Below are positions 52,165 to 62,402 of a stretch of DNA of 64,000 nucleotides, piece after piece. The notes beneath the pieces were generated by a model. The model was not told the origin of the DNA and ran no database searches. It was given only the letters and a program-made list of their open reading frames with translations. This DNA comes from Salipaludibacillus sp. CUR1 (lineage in GTDB: Bacteria > Bacillota > Bacilli > Bacillales > Salisediminibacteriaceae), in assembly GCF_021028955.1 (NCBI RefSeq), contig NZ_JAIWPE010000025.1:1-64000 (forward strand). Reading direction: 5' to 3'. The stretch's first letter is position 1. Each line of letters starts with the position of its first letter. Position numbers and translations under genes: made by a program.

Positions 52165-52410
52165 AACTTATTGGAGTTTATACATGAATGAAACAGGAGC
52201 TTCTATGAGATTAGTAAATAATGCAGTGCTCTCAGAGAATGGAATTCGCCGGCTGAAAGATTCCATAGCAACCATTATTGAACCTGCTCATTATTACAGA
52301 AGCACGTCTGCTCACGATACGAGTCATTAAGTGGACACATCGTGTCAATGAAGGTGGTACCGCGGATCCAATGTCTCCGTCCTTTAATAATTAAAGGGCG
52401 GGGGCATTTT
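52165..52410 (+). promoter_or_regulatory. T-box leader (predicted tRNA-Pro specific) of proBA
   Basis: Canonical T-box AAGGTGGTACCGCGG at 52351-52365, 5' of a terminator. Stem I contains a GATTAGTAAAT segment (AGTA bulge) and a TTGAACCTGCTC segment whose CCT triplet (52283-52285) is the likely specifier, a proline codon. Uncharged tRNA-Pro would stabilise the antiterminator. Proline specificity is inferred from this triplet and from the downstream genes, as in B. subtilis proBA. Confidence 0.87.
52372..52410 (+). terminator. T-box terminator
   Basis: 15-bp stem TGTCTCCGTCCTTTA/TAAAGGGCGGGGGCA with G-U pairs, followed by TTTT. Competes with the antiterminator formed by the T-box. Confidence 0.88.
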
Positions 52411-52496
52411 CATTTTCTTTAACTATGGTGCACTAAAGTAAAAAAGCAACACTGTATTAAATTATTCATTATCCCGTCTCGAAAGGATGATCACTC

Positions 52497-53588
52497 ATGC
52501 CGAAAAAAAGACTGGTTATTAAGATTGGAAGCAGTTCTCTAACAGAAAAAAACGGCGAATTGTCTTATGACAGTATCAGCCAGTATGCAAAAGCGGCAGC
52601 CGCGTTAAAAAATGAAGGACACGAGGTGATTTTAATATCGTCCGGAGCCGTTGCAGCAGGTTTTACGAAGATGGGCTATCCTGTGCGTCCGGTTACGACT
52701 GCCGGAAAACAGGCCGCAGCCGCTGTCGGACAGAATCTTCTCATGCAGGCCTATGCTGAAGCGTTTTCGCACCACGGCCTTGTAACTGCCCAGCTTCTCC
52801 TCACCAGGCAGGATTTTATGCAGGAAGAGCACTATAAGAATGCTTACAATACGATGGATGAGCTCATCAAACGCGGCGTCATTCCTGTTATTAATGAAAA
52901 TGATTCTACAGCTGTGGAAGAGCTCACTTTTGGCGATAATGATATGCTGTCAGCCCTTGTGAGCGGCTGCCTCCACGCTGATCAGTTAATTATTCTCACG
53001 GATATCGATGGAATTTATAAGGAAAACCCGAACACGAATCCAGGAGCAGAAAAATATGATTCTCTCTCAGGTGTGCCGGATGAAGTGATTAAACAAGCTG
53101 AAGGCAGTTCCAGTAAAGTCGGGACCGGAGGAATGAAATCCAAGCTTGAAGCAGCCCGTACTGCCCACTCCATGGGTGTCCCTGTATTTATAGGAAAAGC
53201 GCAGAAAGAAAATCAGCTCGTTAACATTATATCCGGTGATGGATCAGGCACTTACCTCTCCCCTCCCGGCAGTAAAATGATGAAAAACACAAAACAGTGG
53301 ATCGCTTTTCACTCTCTGGCCAAGGGAAAAATTTATATTGACCAGGGCGCCGAGGCTGCCGTTTTAACAAAAGGAAAAAGTATTCTGCCCGTAGGAATTA
53401 CGTCTGTGGAGGGCGCCTTTAATTCCAGGGATGTGGTGGACGTTTATAATTTACAGGGCCGTTTAATCGGCAGAGGAAAAATAAATTTTGACGCAGATAA
53501 ATTAAAAGAACTAATTAATAGAAGAAACAGGCTAAACGGAAAACGCTGTGAAGCCATTCATCGTGATCAGTGGATCTCAGTGGAATGA
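52497..53588 (+). CDS. proB: Glutamate 5-kinase
   Basis: 363 aa, first step of proline synthesis from glutamate. Amino-acid-kinase domain: VIKIGSSSLTEK, ISSGAVAAG, INENDSTAVEELTFGDND, GTGGMKSKLEAA; C-terminal PUA domain (about 270-363; GKIYIDQGAEAAVL). AAGGATG precedes the ATG. It is under T-box control and 23 bp upstream of proA, so it represents the tRNA-controlled anabolic route, although proline also serves as an osmolyte. Confidence 0.95.
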   Translation: MPKKRLVIKIGSSSLTEKNGELSYDSISQYAKAAAALKNEGHEVILISSGAVAAGFTKMGYPVRPVTTAGKQAAAAVGQNLLMQAYAEAFSHHGLVTAQLLLTRQDFMQEEHYKNAYNTMDELIKRGVIPVINENDSTAVEELTFGDNDMLSALVSGCLHADQLIILTDIDGIYKENPNTNPGAEKYDSLSGVPDEVIKQAEGSSSKVGTGGMKSKLEAARTAHSMGVPVFIGKAQKENQLVNIISGDGSGTYLSPPGSKMMKNTKQWIAFHSLAKGKIYIDQGAEAAVLTKGKSILPVGITSVEGAFNSRDVVDVYNLQGRLIGRGKINFDADKLKELINRRNRLNGKRCEAIHRDQWISVE

Positions 53589-53611
53589 AATAAACGAAAG
53601 GAGAAATGAAC

Positions 53612-54856
53612 ATGAATGAAGTGGTAAGAAAAGCAGAAATAGCAAGAAGGCACTCTCTTACGCTGGCGGGTGTTACGACAACAGAAAAAAACGAGGCATT
53701 GCTCCTGATAGCCGCCAAATTGGAAAAAAACAGCGACATCATCTTGGATGCCAACCGTAAAGATGTGACGGCTGCGCAGAACAAGAGCGTATCAAAAGCT
53801 TTGATTGACCGGCTGACTTTAACGGAAGACCGGATAACCGGCATGGTTGACTCCATCCGTCTCTTAAAGGAACTTGAAGATCCTTCTGGAAAAACGTTAT
53901 CGGAATCAAGACGGCCAAATGGGCTACTTATTAAAAAGACAGCAGTTCCAATCGGAGTAATTGGGATGATTTACGAAGCCCGGCCGAATGTAACGATTGA
54001 CGCCGCTACTTTAGCACTTAAAACCGGCAATGCCATCTTATTAAGAGGAAGCAGCTCGACCATCCATTCTAATAAAGCAATCCTTTCTCTTATTCATGAC
54101 GCTTTATCCAAGACCTCGCTTCCGCCTGAAGCTGTCCAGCTGATTGAGAACCCGGACCGGGAGCTGCTGAAAAGTTTATACAATGCCAAAGGGCTGGTTG
54201 ATGTGTTAATACCTCGCGGCGGAAAAGAGCTGATTAATACTGTCGTTGAAAATTCACGTGTTCCTGTGCTTGAAACCGGCGCCGGCAACTGCCACGTATA
54301 TATTGACGCTGAGGCAGACCCGGAGATGGCAATTTCAATCGTGGTTAATTCTAAAACTCAGCGGCCATCAGTATGTAACGCGTGTGAAACGATCATTATT
54401 CATGAAGATTGGGCGCAGAAACATCTGGGAAATTTGATTGAGGCTTTGCAAGAAAAACACGTGGTAATCAGGGGGGATGAGCAAGCTGCAGCTATCCAGC
54501 CGGGTATTCAGGCTGCTTCCCAAACAGACTGGGAAGAAGAGTTCCTTGATTTAATTGTTGCTGTAAGAATCGTTCCTTCGCTCGACAACGCTATAAAACA
54601 CATTGAGTTATTTGGCACTAAACATTCAGAAGCTATCGTTTCAGAGAGCAGCGTGAATGTCGATAAGTTTTTTACACTTGTCGATGCGTCAGTTGTTTAC
54701 CACAACGCTTCCACCCGGTTTACAGACGGGTTTGAATTTGGTTTTGGAGCAGAAATCGGAATCAGCACCCAGAAACTTCACGCCCGGGGGCCAATGGGAC
54801 TTGAGGCGTTGACGACTGTAAAATACCAAGTATACGGGACAGGCCAAATAAAGTAG
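53612..54856 (+). CDS. proA: Gamma-glutamyl phosphate reductase
   Basis: 414 aa, second step of proline synthesis. Aldehyde-dehydrogenase fold with catalytic Cys in QRPSVCNACET (about residue 255), GVIGMIYEARPNVT and FGTKHSEAIV. The ATG at 53612 has AAGGAG eight bases upstream; an ATG at 53606 is too close. No proC follows, so pyrroline-5-carboxylate reductase must be encoded elsewhere. Confidence 0.95.
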   Translation: MNEVVRKAEIARRHSLTLAGVTTTEKNEALLLIAAKLEKNSDIILDANRKDVTAAQNKSVSKALIDRLTLTEDRITGMVDSIRLLKELEDPSGKTLSESRRPNGLLIKKTAVPIGVIGMIYEARPNVTIDAATLALKTGNAILLRGSSSTIHSNKAILSLIHDALSKTSLPPEAVQLIENPDRELLKSLYNAKGLVDVLIPRGGKELINTVVENSRVPVLETGAGNCHVYIDAEADPEMAISIVVNSKTQRPSVCNACETIIIHEDWAQKHLGNLIEALQEKHVVIRGDEQAAAIQPGIQAASQTDWEEEFLDLIVAVRIVPSLDNAIKHIELFGTKHSEAIVSESSVNVDKFFTLVDASVVYHNASTRFTDGFEFGFGAEIGISTQKLHARGPMGLEALTTVKYQVYGTGQIK

Positions 54857-54877
54857 TGTGATAGGGATTTCCGGCAT

Positions 54878-55678
54878 TTAAGATTCCCAGCGGTCTGAAT
54901 GCCGGATTGATTTATGTTTAAATGTAGAAACCGGCGGAACGGAGTGTATTTCCGTAAATATATCTTCCACGAAATAAAAAGTCCCGTCAGAATATTTTTT
55001 CCTTAAAAGGGGTTTAAATGGCTCTTCAGCATTCGTTTGCATGACTTCGTATTCCTCACCGTCCTCCAGAAGAACTGTAGCTCCTTCCGGTAATGGAACG
55101 AGTAAGTTTTCCAAAAAAGGGAGAAGGTAGCCCGCATGTTTTTTTACCCAGCAGAGGCACATCTCATAAAAAGCCAGCGGCTGAATGGAACCGCTCCAGT
55201 ATGTTTTATTAAGCCAGAAAGCGATCTGTTCACACACCCGAACAAATATATGATGAGGTACTTCCCCGTATAAATCAGTATGTGACCGTCTGAATATTTC
55301 CAAATACTTATAATTAACTTCTTTTATATAATCCAAACCCACAAGATATTCCCACTTCTCTTCACTGAAATGAGCCTTCACCGGGTAATAATTTCTTTTG
55401 ATTTCGTTTAAGCTAAGCCCTTTCTCTTCAACGAAAGTGAAAGTCCTTAAAAACGCGTTCAGGTTGCTGATCACCGGGTAAACCATCAAAAGCCCCTCTT
55501 CCCCAGTGCTTCTGTAAAGAAAATATGACTGCTTCAAAGAGGTTAAATTTTTCAGATGTTCCGGCGTAATAATTGTCCCCTTTTTAAGAAGAAGGCGATC
55601 AAAACGGTCAAAAATATCATCTTTCAGCATCAATCCTATATATAATTCATTTATGGATATAAGTGAGTCCTTCACCAT
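54878..55678 (-). CDS. Hypothetical protein with HD-GYP-like N-terminal segment
   Basis: 266 aa. The N-terminal ISINELYIGLMLKDDIFDRF ... LLLKKGTIITPEHLKNL resembles the short domain in front of HD-GYP phosphodiesterases, but no HD or GYP motif follows; the rest is helical with aromatic residues and a C-terminal beta segment (VLLEDGEEYEVMQTN). The ATG at 55678 is chosen from the strong GGAGG cluster upstream; an in-frame extension to 55762 is rejected. Function unknown. Confidence 0.6.
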   Translation of the reverse strand: MVKDSLISINELYIGLMLKDDIFDRFDRLLLKKGTIITPEHLKNLTSLKQSYFLYRSTGEEGLLMVYPVISNLNAFLRTFTFVEEKGLSLNEIKRNYYPVKAHFSEEKWEYLVGLDYIKEVNYKYLEIFRRSHTDLYGEVPHHIFVRVCEQIAFWLNKTYWSGSIQPLAFYEMCLCWVKKHAGYLLPFLENLLVPLPEGATVLLEDGEEYEVMQTNAEEPFKPLLRKKYSDGTFYFVEDIFTEIHSVPPVSTFKHKSIRHSDRWES

Positions 55679-55870
55679 TTTCCTCCTCTCCTCCCTCCTT
55701 GTGTCTACATCATCCGCCGGAACAGCTAATTTCAGTATAAAAGATTTTTTAAGAACGGTCATTATATTTGCCGGACGATCCTCTTATTTCTTATTTAATG
55801 AAATGACTTTTAATTTGTGGTACTATAGTATAGTTGAACAATTTTAAGACTGGACAGGAGCGTTTTAATA

Positions 55871-57712
55871 ATGACAAGACGAGCGGACATCAGAAACATT
55901 GCGATTATTGCCCACGTGGATCATGGGAAAACAACTTTAGTGGATGAACTGTTAAAACAGTCCGGCACATTCCGTGAAAATGAACAAGTTAATGAACGGG
56001 CAATGGACAATAACGATATTGAAAAAGAGCGTGGAATTACTATTCTTGCCAAAAATACAGCAGTTGATTATGAGAATAAACGCGTAAATATTCTTGATAC
56101 ACCAGGACACGCTGATTTTGGCGGCGAAGTGGAACGGATTTTAAAAATGGTTGACGGTGTGCTTTTAGTCGTTGATGCGTTTGAGGGCTGTATGCCGCAG
56201 ACACGTTTCGTACTAAAAAAAGCCTTAGAGCAGAAATTGATCCCTGTTGTCGTAGTTAATAAAATCGACCGCCCGATGGCCCGCCCTGAAGAAGTAATTG
56301 ATGAAGTACTGGACCTGTTTATTGAACTGGGAGCTGATGAAGACCAGCTTGATTTCCCTGTTGTCTACGCCTCTGCTATTAACGGGACAGCCAGCCTTGA
56401 CCCTGACAACCAGGACGGCGACATGAAAATAGTGTTTGATACAGTAATAGACAGTGTACCTGCCCCGGTTGACAATTCGGATGAACCATTCCAATTCCAG
56501 GTCACTATGCTTGATTACAACGATTATCTCGGACGGATCGGTGTCGGACGGGTATTCCGCGGGACGATCCGGGTAGGCGACCAGGCTGCCCTTGTGCAGC
56601 GAGACGGTTCAATTAAGAAGTTCAGAATATCCAAGCTGTTCGGTTTCTTAGGGTTAAAACGTTTAGAAATAAAAGAGGCAAAAGCAGGCGATCTGATCGC
56701 CATCGCAGGAATTGAAGACATTATGGTCGGGGAAACCATTTGCCCCGCCGATCATCCTGAACCAATGGAACTTGTCCGGATTGATGAACCTACTCTTCAA
56801 ATGACATTTTTAGTTAACAACAGTCCTTTCGCAGGCCGTGAAGGCGATCATGTCACCAGCCGGAAAATTGAAGCCCGACTGTTAACACAAGTAGAAACAG
56901 ATGTCAGCCTGCGCGTGGAAAATACCAGTTCCCCGGATGTTTGGACAGTTTCCGGGCGCGGTGAACTCCACCTGTCTATCTTAATTGAGAATTTAAGGCG
57001 CGAAGGGTATGAACTTCAAGTCTCAAAGCCTGAAGTAATTATCCGTGAAATCGACGGCCAAAGATGCGAACCATTTGAAGCTGCCCAAGTAGATGTGCCT
57101 GAAGAATACACCGGAGCGGTTATGGAATCCTTGGGTGAGCGTAAAGGTGAACTTGTAAATATGGCTAATAAAGGAGACGGACAGGTCAGAATGGATTTCT
57201 TAGTCCCTTCCCGCGGCCTGATCGGCTACACGACAGAATTTATGGCTCAAACTAAAGGTTACGGGATTCTGAACCATTCATTTGACAGTTATCAGCCTGT
57301 CGCAGAAGGTTATGTCGGCGGACGCAGACAAGGTGTGCTCGTCTCTATGGAAAAAGGAAAAGCTACTCCTTATGGAATGCTTCAGCTTGAAGACCGGGGC
57401 ATCCTTTTCTTGGAACCCGGAACCGAAATTTATGAAGGCATGATTGTCGGCGAACACAATCGTGATAATGACCTGACTGTCAATATTACTAAAATGAAAC
57501 AGCAGACAAACATCCGCTCGGCCACAAAAGAACAGACCGTCACAATGAAAAAGCCAAGAATTTTAACACTTGAAGAAGCGTTAGAGTTTTTAAATGAAGA
57601 TGAATATTGTGAAGTGACCCCGGAATCGATCCGCCTTCGGAAAAAAATTCTGGATAAAAGCACCCGCGAACGGGAAGAAAAACGAAAAAAATTAGCAGCA
57701 AAGAACAGCTAA
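55871..57712 (+). CDS. typA: Ribosome-associated GTPase TypA/BipA
   Basis: 613 aa, translational GTPase. G1 [11 protein letters not shown]2 RGITI, G3 DTPGHADF, G4 NKIDRP; then an EF-G-like domain 2, domains III and V, and the BipA-specific C-terminal domain (about 480-613; [15 protein letters not shown]). Important for ribosome assembly and growth in cold or stress. AGGAG precedes the ATG by ten bases. Confidence 0.96.
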   Translation: MTRRADIRNIAIIAHVDHGKTTLVDELLKQSGTFRENEQVNERAMDNNDIEKERGITILAKNTAVDYENKRVNILDTPGHADFGGEVERILKMVDGVLLVVDAFEGCMPQTRFVLKKALEQKLIPVVVVNKIDRPMARPEEVIDEVLDLFIELGADEDQLDFPVVYASAINGTASLDPDNQDGDMKIVFDTVIDSVPAPVDNSDEPFQFQVTMLDYNDYLGRIGVGRVFRGTIRVGDQAALVQRDGSIKKFRISKLFGFLGLKRLEIKEAKAGDLIAIAGIEDIMVGETICPADHPEPMELVRIDEPTLQMTFLVNNSPFAGREGDHVTSRKIEARLLTQVETDVSLRVENTSSPDVWTVSGRGELHLSILIENLRREGYELQVSKPEVIIREIDGQRCEPFEAAQVDVPEEYTGAVMESLGERKGELVNMANKGDGQVRMDFLVPSRGLIGYTTEFMAQTKGYGILNHSFDSYQPVAEGYVGGRRQGVLVSMEKGKATPYGMLQLEDRGILFLEPGTEIYEGMIVGEHNRDNDLTVNITKMKQQTNIRSATKEQTVTMKKPRILTLEEALEFLNEDEYCEVTPESIRLRKKILDKSTREREEKRKKLAAKNS

Positions 57713-57738
57713 TACGCTGTGATTGCCTGCATGACAGG

Positions 57739-57770
57739 GATTCCAACGATTTTGTTGGAATCTTTTTTTC
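57739..57770 (+). terminator. Terminator of typA
   Basis: 9-bp stem GATTCCAAC/GTTGGAATC followed by TTTTTTTC. Confidence 0.92.
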
Positions 57771-57914
57771 TTTTTTCCTATCACAGCAAGGGTTTTAGCC
57801 GTTTAAATTTTCAAAACCGTTGAAATACACACAATACGGGAGAAATAAATAAGATGAACGTTCTAAGCACTACTAAGCTCTACTGACACACATATATACT
57901 TATTCACGATGATT

Positions 57915-57951
57915 AAACATGTTTGATTATTTAACAAGAACTTCCTATGAT
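57915..57951 (+). promoter_or_regulatory. Promoter of ectABC with overlapping palindrome
   Basis: -35 TTGATT (57923-57928), 17-bp spacer, -10 TATGAT (57946-57951), giving a start near 57958 and a leader of about 80 bases. The palindrome AAACATGTTT (57915-57924) overlaps the start of the -35 box and could be a regulator site. No ectR-type regulator gene is in the window. Confidence 0.7.
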
Positions 57952-58040
57952 TAATAATGTTCATTGGTTGAGATGAATTTTTGATTAAGGAGGAATTTCA
58001 ACGCTGCAAAACAATAAACTTTAAAGGTGGGAATTTCATA

Positions 58041-58550
58041 ATGAGTAAAAACACAACGGCAGTACTTGATACAGTTACGTTAGAGCAGCCATCAAAAGAA
58101 GACGGTCAAGGGATGTGGCTACTTGCTAAAAAAACGTCGCTTGATTTAAATTCAGCCTATAAGTATATTATGTTCGCTGAATACTTCTCAGAAACATGTG
58201 TGGTTGCTAAAGAACGTGGTGAAGTCGTTGGTTTTATCACAGGATTTATTCAGCCTGAACATCCGGATGTTATTTTCGTCTGGCAGGTTGGTGTAGATTC
58301 ATCTCAACGCGGAAAAGGGATCGGCTCCAAAATGTTAAATGAACTGATTTCAAGAGATGCATCAAAAAATGTACGCTTTTTGGAGGCGACCATCACTGAA
58401 GACAATAAAGCCTCTCAGTCTTTATTCAAGCGACTAGCAAGAGATCACGATACAGATTATGAAGTGCGTGAATGTTTCCCTGAAGAGGTCTTTCCTGAAG
58501 AGGGAACAAAAGCCGAGTACACGTATCGTATTGGACCTTTTTCCAAATAA
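58041..58550 (+). CDS. ectA: L-2,4-diaminobutyrate N-gamma-acetyltransferase
   Basis: 169 aa, GNAT fold. Acetylates diaminobutyrate in the second step of ectoine synthesis. Acetyl-CoA loop VDSSQRGKGIGSKML, plus TCVVAKERGEVVGFITGFI and the conserved ECFPEE C-terminal region. The ATG at 58041 has AAAGGTGGG nine bases upstream; a longer frame from 57981 is rejected. First gene of ectABC. Confidence 0.96.
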   Translation: MSKNTTAVLDTVTLEQPSKEDGQGMWLLAKKTSLDLNSAYKYIMFAEYFSETCVVAKERGEVVGFITGFIQPEHPDVIFVWQVGVDSSQRGKGIGSKMLNELISRDASKNVRFLEATITEDNKASQSLFKRLARDHDTDYEVRECFPEEVFPEEGTKAEYTYRIGPFSK

Positions 58551-58601
58551 CTGATCTGATTGAAAGAAACTGATTACAAAAGACGGAGGGAATTGACACT
58601 T

Positions 58602-59897
58602 ATGACAAACAAAGATCTGCAAATTATTGAAGAGCATGAATCATGTGTAAGAAGCTATGTAAGAAGTTTTCCTGCAGTGTTCACTAAAGCACGGGGTTAC
58701 AAGATCTGGGACGACGAAGGAAAAGAATATATTGACTTCTTCTCTGGCGCAGGTGCTCTTAACTACGGACACAACGAACCAAACATGAAGAAAAAACTGG
58801 TTGAGTACATTCTTGACGACGGAATTACTCATTCATTGGATAAAGCAACAAAAGCGAAAACTGAATTTTTAGAGAAATTTAGTGACGTTATCTTGAAACC
58901 AAGAAATTTGGATTATAAGGTTATGTTTCCTGGACCAACGGGTACAAATACTGTGGAAAGCGCATTAAAACTTGCCCGTAAAGTGACAGGAAGAACAGAG
59001 GTTATCAGTTTCACTAACGGTTTCCACGGCATGACAATTGGTTCCCTGTCTGTAACAGGCAACTCTATGAAGCGAAATGGCGCAGGAATTCCACTGAACC
59101 ATACGGTAACCATGCCTTATGATAATTTCACCGGCGAAGACATGGAAACACTTGATTATCTAGAAAGATTTTTAGAAGATAACGGCAGCGGTGTTTCTGT
59201 ACCGGCAGCTATTATCCTTGAGACTGTCCAAGGTGAAGGCGGCATCAATGCGGCCCGCTTTGAATGGCTTAAAAAAGTGGATGAGATTTGTAAGCGCTGG
59301 GACATTATCCTTATCATTGATGATGTTCAGGCAGGTGTCGGACGTACCGGAACGTTCTTCTCTTTCGAACCGGCAAACATTAAGCCGGATATTGTCTGCC
59401 TTTCCAAATCTATCGGAGGCTACGGACTTCCGCTCGCACTGACGCTTATCCGCCCTGAGCTTGATCAATGGAAGCCAGGTGAACACAACGGAACATTCCG
59501 GGGCAACAACCATGCTTTCATTACAGCAACTGAAGCTTTATCTTATTGGGAAGATCCTAAATTTGAAAAAAGCATTCAGGATAAATCAGCCAAGATTACA
59601 AAGTTCCTTGAAGAAATGATTAACAAATATCCTGAAATGAAGGCTCACCTTAAAGGCCGCGGCTTTATGCAGGGTATCTCTTCCGATGTGGAAGGCTTCA
59701 GTGAAAAAGTGTGTGAATACGCCTTTACTAACGGCATGATTATGGAAACAGCCGGCGGGCAGGACCAGGTATTTAAGCTCTTTCCACCTATCAATATTGA
59801 TGAAGAAGGCTTAGAAAAAGGATTTGAACTCATCGAGAAAAGTATTAAAGATGCGATCAAACAAATGAATCTCAAAAGCGATACTGTTACAAACTAA
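58602..59897 (+). CDS. ectB: Diaminobutyrate-2-oxoglutarate aminotransferase
   Basis: 431 aa, class III PLP aminotransferase. Makes L-2,4-diaminobutyrate from aspartate semialdehyde, the first step of the ectoine pathway. PLP lysine about residue 268 in [25 protein letters not shown]; the EctB-typical [18 protein letters not shown] and [14 protein letters not shown] precedes the ATG at 58602. It lies 51 bp after ectA. Confidence 0.96.
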   Translation: MTNKDLQIIEEHESCVRSYVRSFPAVFTKARGYKIWDDEGKEYIDFFSGAGALNYGHNEPNMKKKLVEYILDDGITHSLDKATKAKTEFLEKFSDVILKPRNLDYKVMFPGPTGTNTVESALKLARKVTGRTEVISFTNGFHGMTIGSLSVTGNSMKRNGAGIPLNHTVTMPYDNFTGEDMETLDYLERFLEDNGSGVSVPAAIILETVQGEGGINAARFEWLKKVDEICKRWDIILIIDDVQAGVGRTGTFFSFEPANIKPDIVCLSKSIGGYGLPLALTLIRPELDQWKPGEHNGTFRGNNHAFITATEALSYWEDPKFEKSIQDKSAKITKFLEEMINKYPEMKAHLKGRGFMQGISSDVEGFSEKVCEYAFTNGMIMETAGGQDQVFKLFPPINIDEEGLEKGFELIEKSIKDAIKQMNLKSDTVTN

Positions 59898-59928
59898 GCA
59901 GTGAAAACACCTAAGGAGGACACGGAAC

Positions 59929-60324
59929 ATGAAAGTAGTAAAACTTGAAGATATTATAGGTACTGATCAGGAAATTAAAGCTGATAACTGGACGAGTCGA
60001 CGTCTTATCTTGAAAAAAGATAAAATGGGCTACTCTGTCCACGATACTGTAATTAAAGCAGGAACTGAAACGCACATCTGGTACAAAAACCATCTTGAAT
60101 CCGTGTATTGTATAGAAGGAGACGGAGAAGTAGAAACACTTTCAGATAATAAGATCCACCCTATTTCAGCTGATACACTGTATGCTCTTGATGAGCATGA
60201 TGAGCACCTTCTACGTGCCAACACTGACATGAGAATGGTATGTGTATTCAACCCCCCTATTACGGGTAAAGAAACTCATAACGAAGAAGGCGTTTATGAA
60301 TTAGTCGAAGACGACGATGAATAA
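59929..60324 (+). CDS. ectC: L-ectoine synthase
   Basis: 131 aa, cupin. Closes N-gamma-acetyl-diaminobutyrate into ectoine. Characteristic segments: [20 protein letters not shown], the metal-binding [15 protein letters not shown], and [18 protein letters not shown] lies just upstream of the ATG. The operon ends here: no ectD hydroxylase and no ectoine-linked aspartokinase follow, so the cell should make ectoine, with aspartate phosphorylation supplied from elsewhere. Confidence 0.96.
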   Translation: MKVVKLEDIIGTDQEIKADNWTSRRLILKKDKMGYSVHDTVIKAGTETHIWYKNHLESVYCIEGDGEVETLSDNKIHPISADTLYALDEHDEHLLRANTDMRMVCVFNPPITGKETHNEEGVYELVEDDDE

Positions 60325-60332
60325 ATAACTTC

Positions 60333-60360
60333 AGCCGGCCGCTAAGCGGCCGGCTTTTTC
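60333..60360 (+). terminator. Terminator of ectABC
   Basis: 10-bp perfect stem AGCCGGCCGC/GCGGCCGGCT with a three-base loop and TTTTT tail. Confidence 0.95.
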
Positions 60361-60408
60361 TATGTCTGTGATACAATGAGATAGAAGTTTAAGTTGGAGA
60401 TGAAAAAA

Positions 60409-61464
60409 ATGAAAGAAACTAAGCCGTTTATCGAAACACTTATTACCGGGCTTGCAGGCGCTGCCCTTTTTTCTCTTTTAAACCTCCCTCTTCCATGGAT
60501 GTTAGGCCCGCTGGCCTGTGTGATGCTATGGCAGGGAATGTCAGGAAGACAGCTAACCTGGCCAAAAGCTTTGAAAAGCAGCGGTCTAATTACGCTCGGC
60601 ATCTCTTTTGGCCTTTATTTTACAATAGAGACAGTTCAGCTGGTCGGCCCTTATGCCCTTCCGTACATCATTATTACTTTATTTCTGATTACAGTCAGTA
60701 TAATAAACAGTTCCATAGTCTCCAGGTATATTAAGGTCGACCGGATCACAAGTGTATTCGGGTCCATTCCAGGAGGATTAACCGAGATGGTCATAGTCAG
60801 CGAATCACTTAAGGGAAACGCTGCCTATGTGATGGTTTTCCAGACGATACGCCTGCTCGTTGTTCTTTTTACAGTGCCATTCATTATCATTTATATATTC
60901 TCCGCCCAAAACACTGGCCAGGATACCCTTATGGCGCATACAGGAACGGCCTTTCTATCGTGGAACATATTATGGCTCCTGGTGCCGGTTCTGTTAGGTG
61001 TCCGTTTCCACCACTTGCTGCCAGCCGGGATTATGATTATTCCGCTGACGGTAACTGCCGTGATGAATATTGGGCCTGTCCAGGTGCCGGCTATCCCTGA
61101 AGCTGTCTTTCTCGGTGCCCAGTTGTGCGTGGGCGTCGCCCTGGGGAAAAACATCCTATTAAAAGACGTTAAATATGCGGGTAAATACGGCTTTATTTAT
61201 GCGGGGCTTGCTCTCTTGCTCATATTCATTTCCTTCATCTCAGGTTTTCTTTTATACTCTGTCACTTCAATGGACTTGCCTACTGCGCTCTTAAGCACTG
61301 CTCCTGGAGGAGTCGTTGAGATGGTATTAACAGCCTCAATCGTTGGTGCTGATCCGGCTATTGTCACTGCTCTGCAGCTCACACGAATAATTCTCATCAT
61401 CTTACTCGTTCCCGTTTCACTCAGATGGTACTTTAATAAAACGGCAAAAGAAAAGGCGGCTTAA
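60409..61464 (+). CDS. AbrB-family membrane protein (COG3180 type)
   Basis: 351 aa, ten or so transmembrane helices made of two homologous halves; each half has the duplicated signature PxGGLTEMV / PGGVVEMV (IPGGLTEMVIVSESLKGN, APGGVVEMVLTASIVGAD). The family is called AbrB in databases after a putative ammonia monooxygenase regulator, but it is an integral membrane protein of unknown activity. The ATG at 60409 has GGAG nine bases upstream; an ATG at 60400 is possible. Confidence 0.82.
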   Translation: MKETKPFIETLITGLAGAALFSLLNLPLPWMLGPLACVMLWQGMSGRQLTWPKALKSSGLITLGISFGLYFTIETVQLVGPYALPYIIITLFLITVSIINSSIVSRYIKVDRITSVFGSIPGGLTEMVIVSESLKGNAAYVMVFQTIRLLVVLFTVPFIIIYIFSAQNTGQDTLMAHTGTAFLSWNILWLLVPVLLGVRFHHLLPAGIMIIPLTVTAVMNIGPVQVPAIPEAVFLGAQLCVGVALGKNILLKDVKYAGKYGFIYAGLALLLIFISFISGFLLYSVTSMDLPTALLSTAPGGVVEMVLTASIVGADPAIVTALQLTRIILIILLVPVSLRWYFNKTAKEKAA

Positions 61465-61533
61465 TAATGTTAAGCTCCCCTAAAAGTAGACACCACTGTC
61501 TACTTGACGGGGTGCTGTTCATAATGTTAAGCT
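61464..61533. repeat. Possible insertion-sequence end remnant
   Basis: A 13-bp direct repeat ATAATGTTAAGCT (61464-61476 and 61521-61533) encloses a hairpin AAGTAGAC/GTCTACTT (61484-61505). TAAGCTCCCCTAAAAGTAGAC looks like the terminal sequence of some IS3-type elements. No transposase is present. Confidence 0.4.
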
Positions 61534-61661
61534 GCTTTTTCTTTTAAGTACTTATTTATTTCTTATGAAGAGTTAAACAACCCCCGCCTCCTCATCATGA
61601 AATCGGGATCCACACCATAAGATAAACTTTGGTTAATTTGCCGTTTTTAAAGATCCTCAAA

Positions 61662-62402
61662 TCACAGGCTGAAATCATCTATTGTTTCATCTATTTCTTC
61701 TTGAGATGCTCCTATATACCTCAGCGTGACACTTTGTGATGAATGGTTAAAAAGTGTCTGGAGAAAGTTAACATCATCATACTTCTGGTAAAAGTGGTAA
61801 CCAAATGTCTTTCTCATCGTATGGGTGCCTACAAACTCAACCCCCGCTTCCTCTGCTGCACGCTTAATGATTTTATAAGCTCTATCCCTCTGGACAGGTT
61901 TTCTCGTCTTCCGGGAAGCAAACAAATAATCATTATCCTCCATCCCCAGCGTATATTCCGTTACCTGTTCCCTTAACTCCTTATTTAACGGAAACCTTTT
62001 AATCTTTCCTGTTGATTTTTCAACAATTTTTATAAACTTTTTCCCTTTTACATCCCGGACTTTTAATGGAAGCATATCTCCCAGCCGGAGGCCTGTATTT
62101 AACCCTAAAATAAACAGGAAATGGTCACGGGAAGACGAAGCAGAAAGGATGGATTTAATTTTTTCCAACACCTCTTTTTCTCTGACAGGCTCTACTGTTC
62201 TCGGGCCCATTGCAATTAATGCCTGAAAATCTGATGTCATCTCTAACGGTCTTTTTCCTTTTATTTTTAACTCATTTAATCGTTTAATCCGGTTTTCAGT
62301 CTGCTGGAAACCAATCTTCTCTCCCAGCGCCTGAAACTCTTTCTCTGTTAACCGGACATACTTTTCATAATTAATCTTCGCTGATCGTCCTTCGTCAGTC
62401 AT
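61662..62402 (-). CDS. Solitary tyrosine recombinase / integrase
   Basis: 246 aa. Catalytic residues in the usual order: Arg106 (GLRLGD), His194-x-x-Arg197 (THTMRKTFG), His220 (LFNHSS) and nucleophile Tyr229 (TLRYIG). The N-terminal DNA-binding domain is short and lacks the full SAM-like core-binding domain of XerC/D. The ATG at 62402 has GAGGTG six bases upstream. No phage or cargo genes adjoin it, so it may be a domesticated or relic integrase. Confidence 0.82.
   Translation of the reverse strand: MTDEGRSAKINYEKYVRLTEKEFQALGEKIGFQQTENRIKRLNELKIKGKRPLEMTSDFQALIAMGPRTVEPVREKEVLEKIKSILSASSSRDHFLFILGLNTGLRLGDMLPLKVRDVKGKKFIKIVEKSTGKIKRFPLNKELREQVTEYTLGMEDNDYLFASRKTRKPVQRDRAYKIIKRAAEEAGVEFVGTHTMRKTFGYHFYQKYDDVNFLQTLFNHSSQSVTLRYIGASQEEIDETIDDFSL

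Noticed and set aside
52073-52330. Plus-strand 85-codon frame.
   Set aside because: Covers the promoter and stem I of the T-box leader.
54868-54905. Hairpin CCGGCATT/AATGCCGG as a terminator for proA.
   Set aside because: The loop is long, there is no good T-tract, and it overlaps the coding end of the convergent gene; kept only as a possibility.
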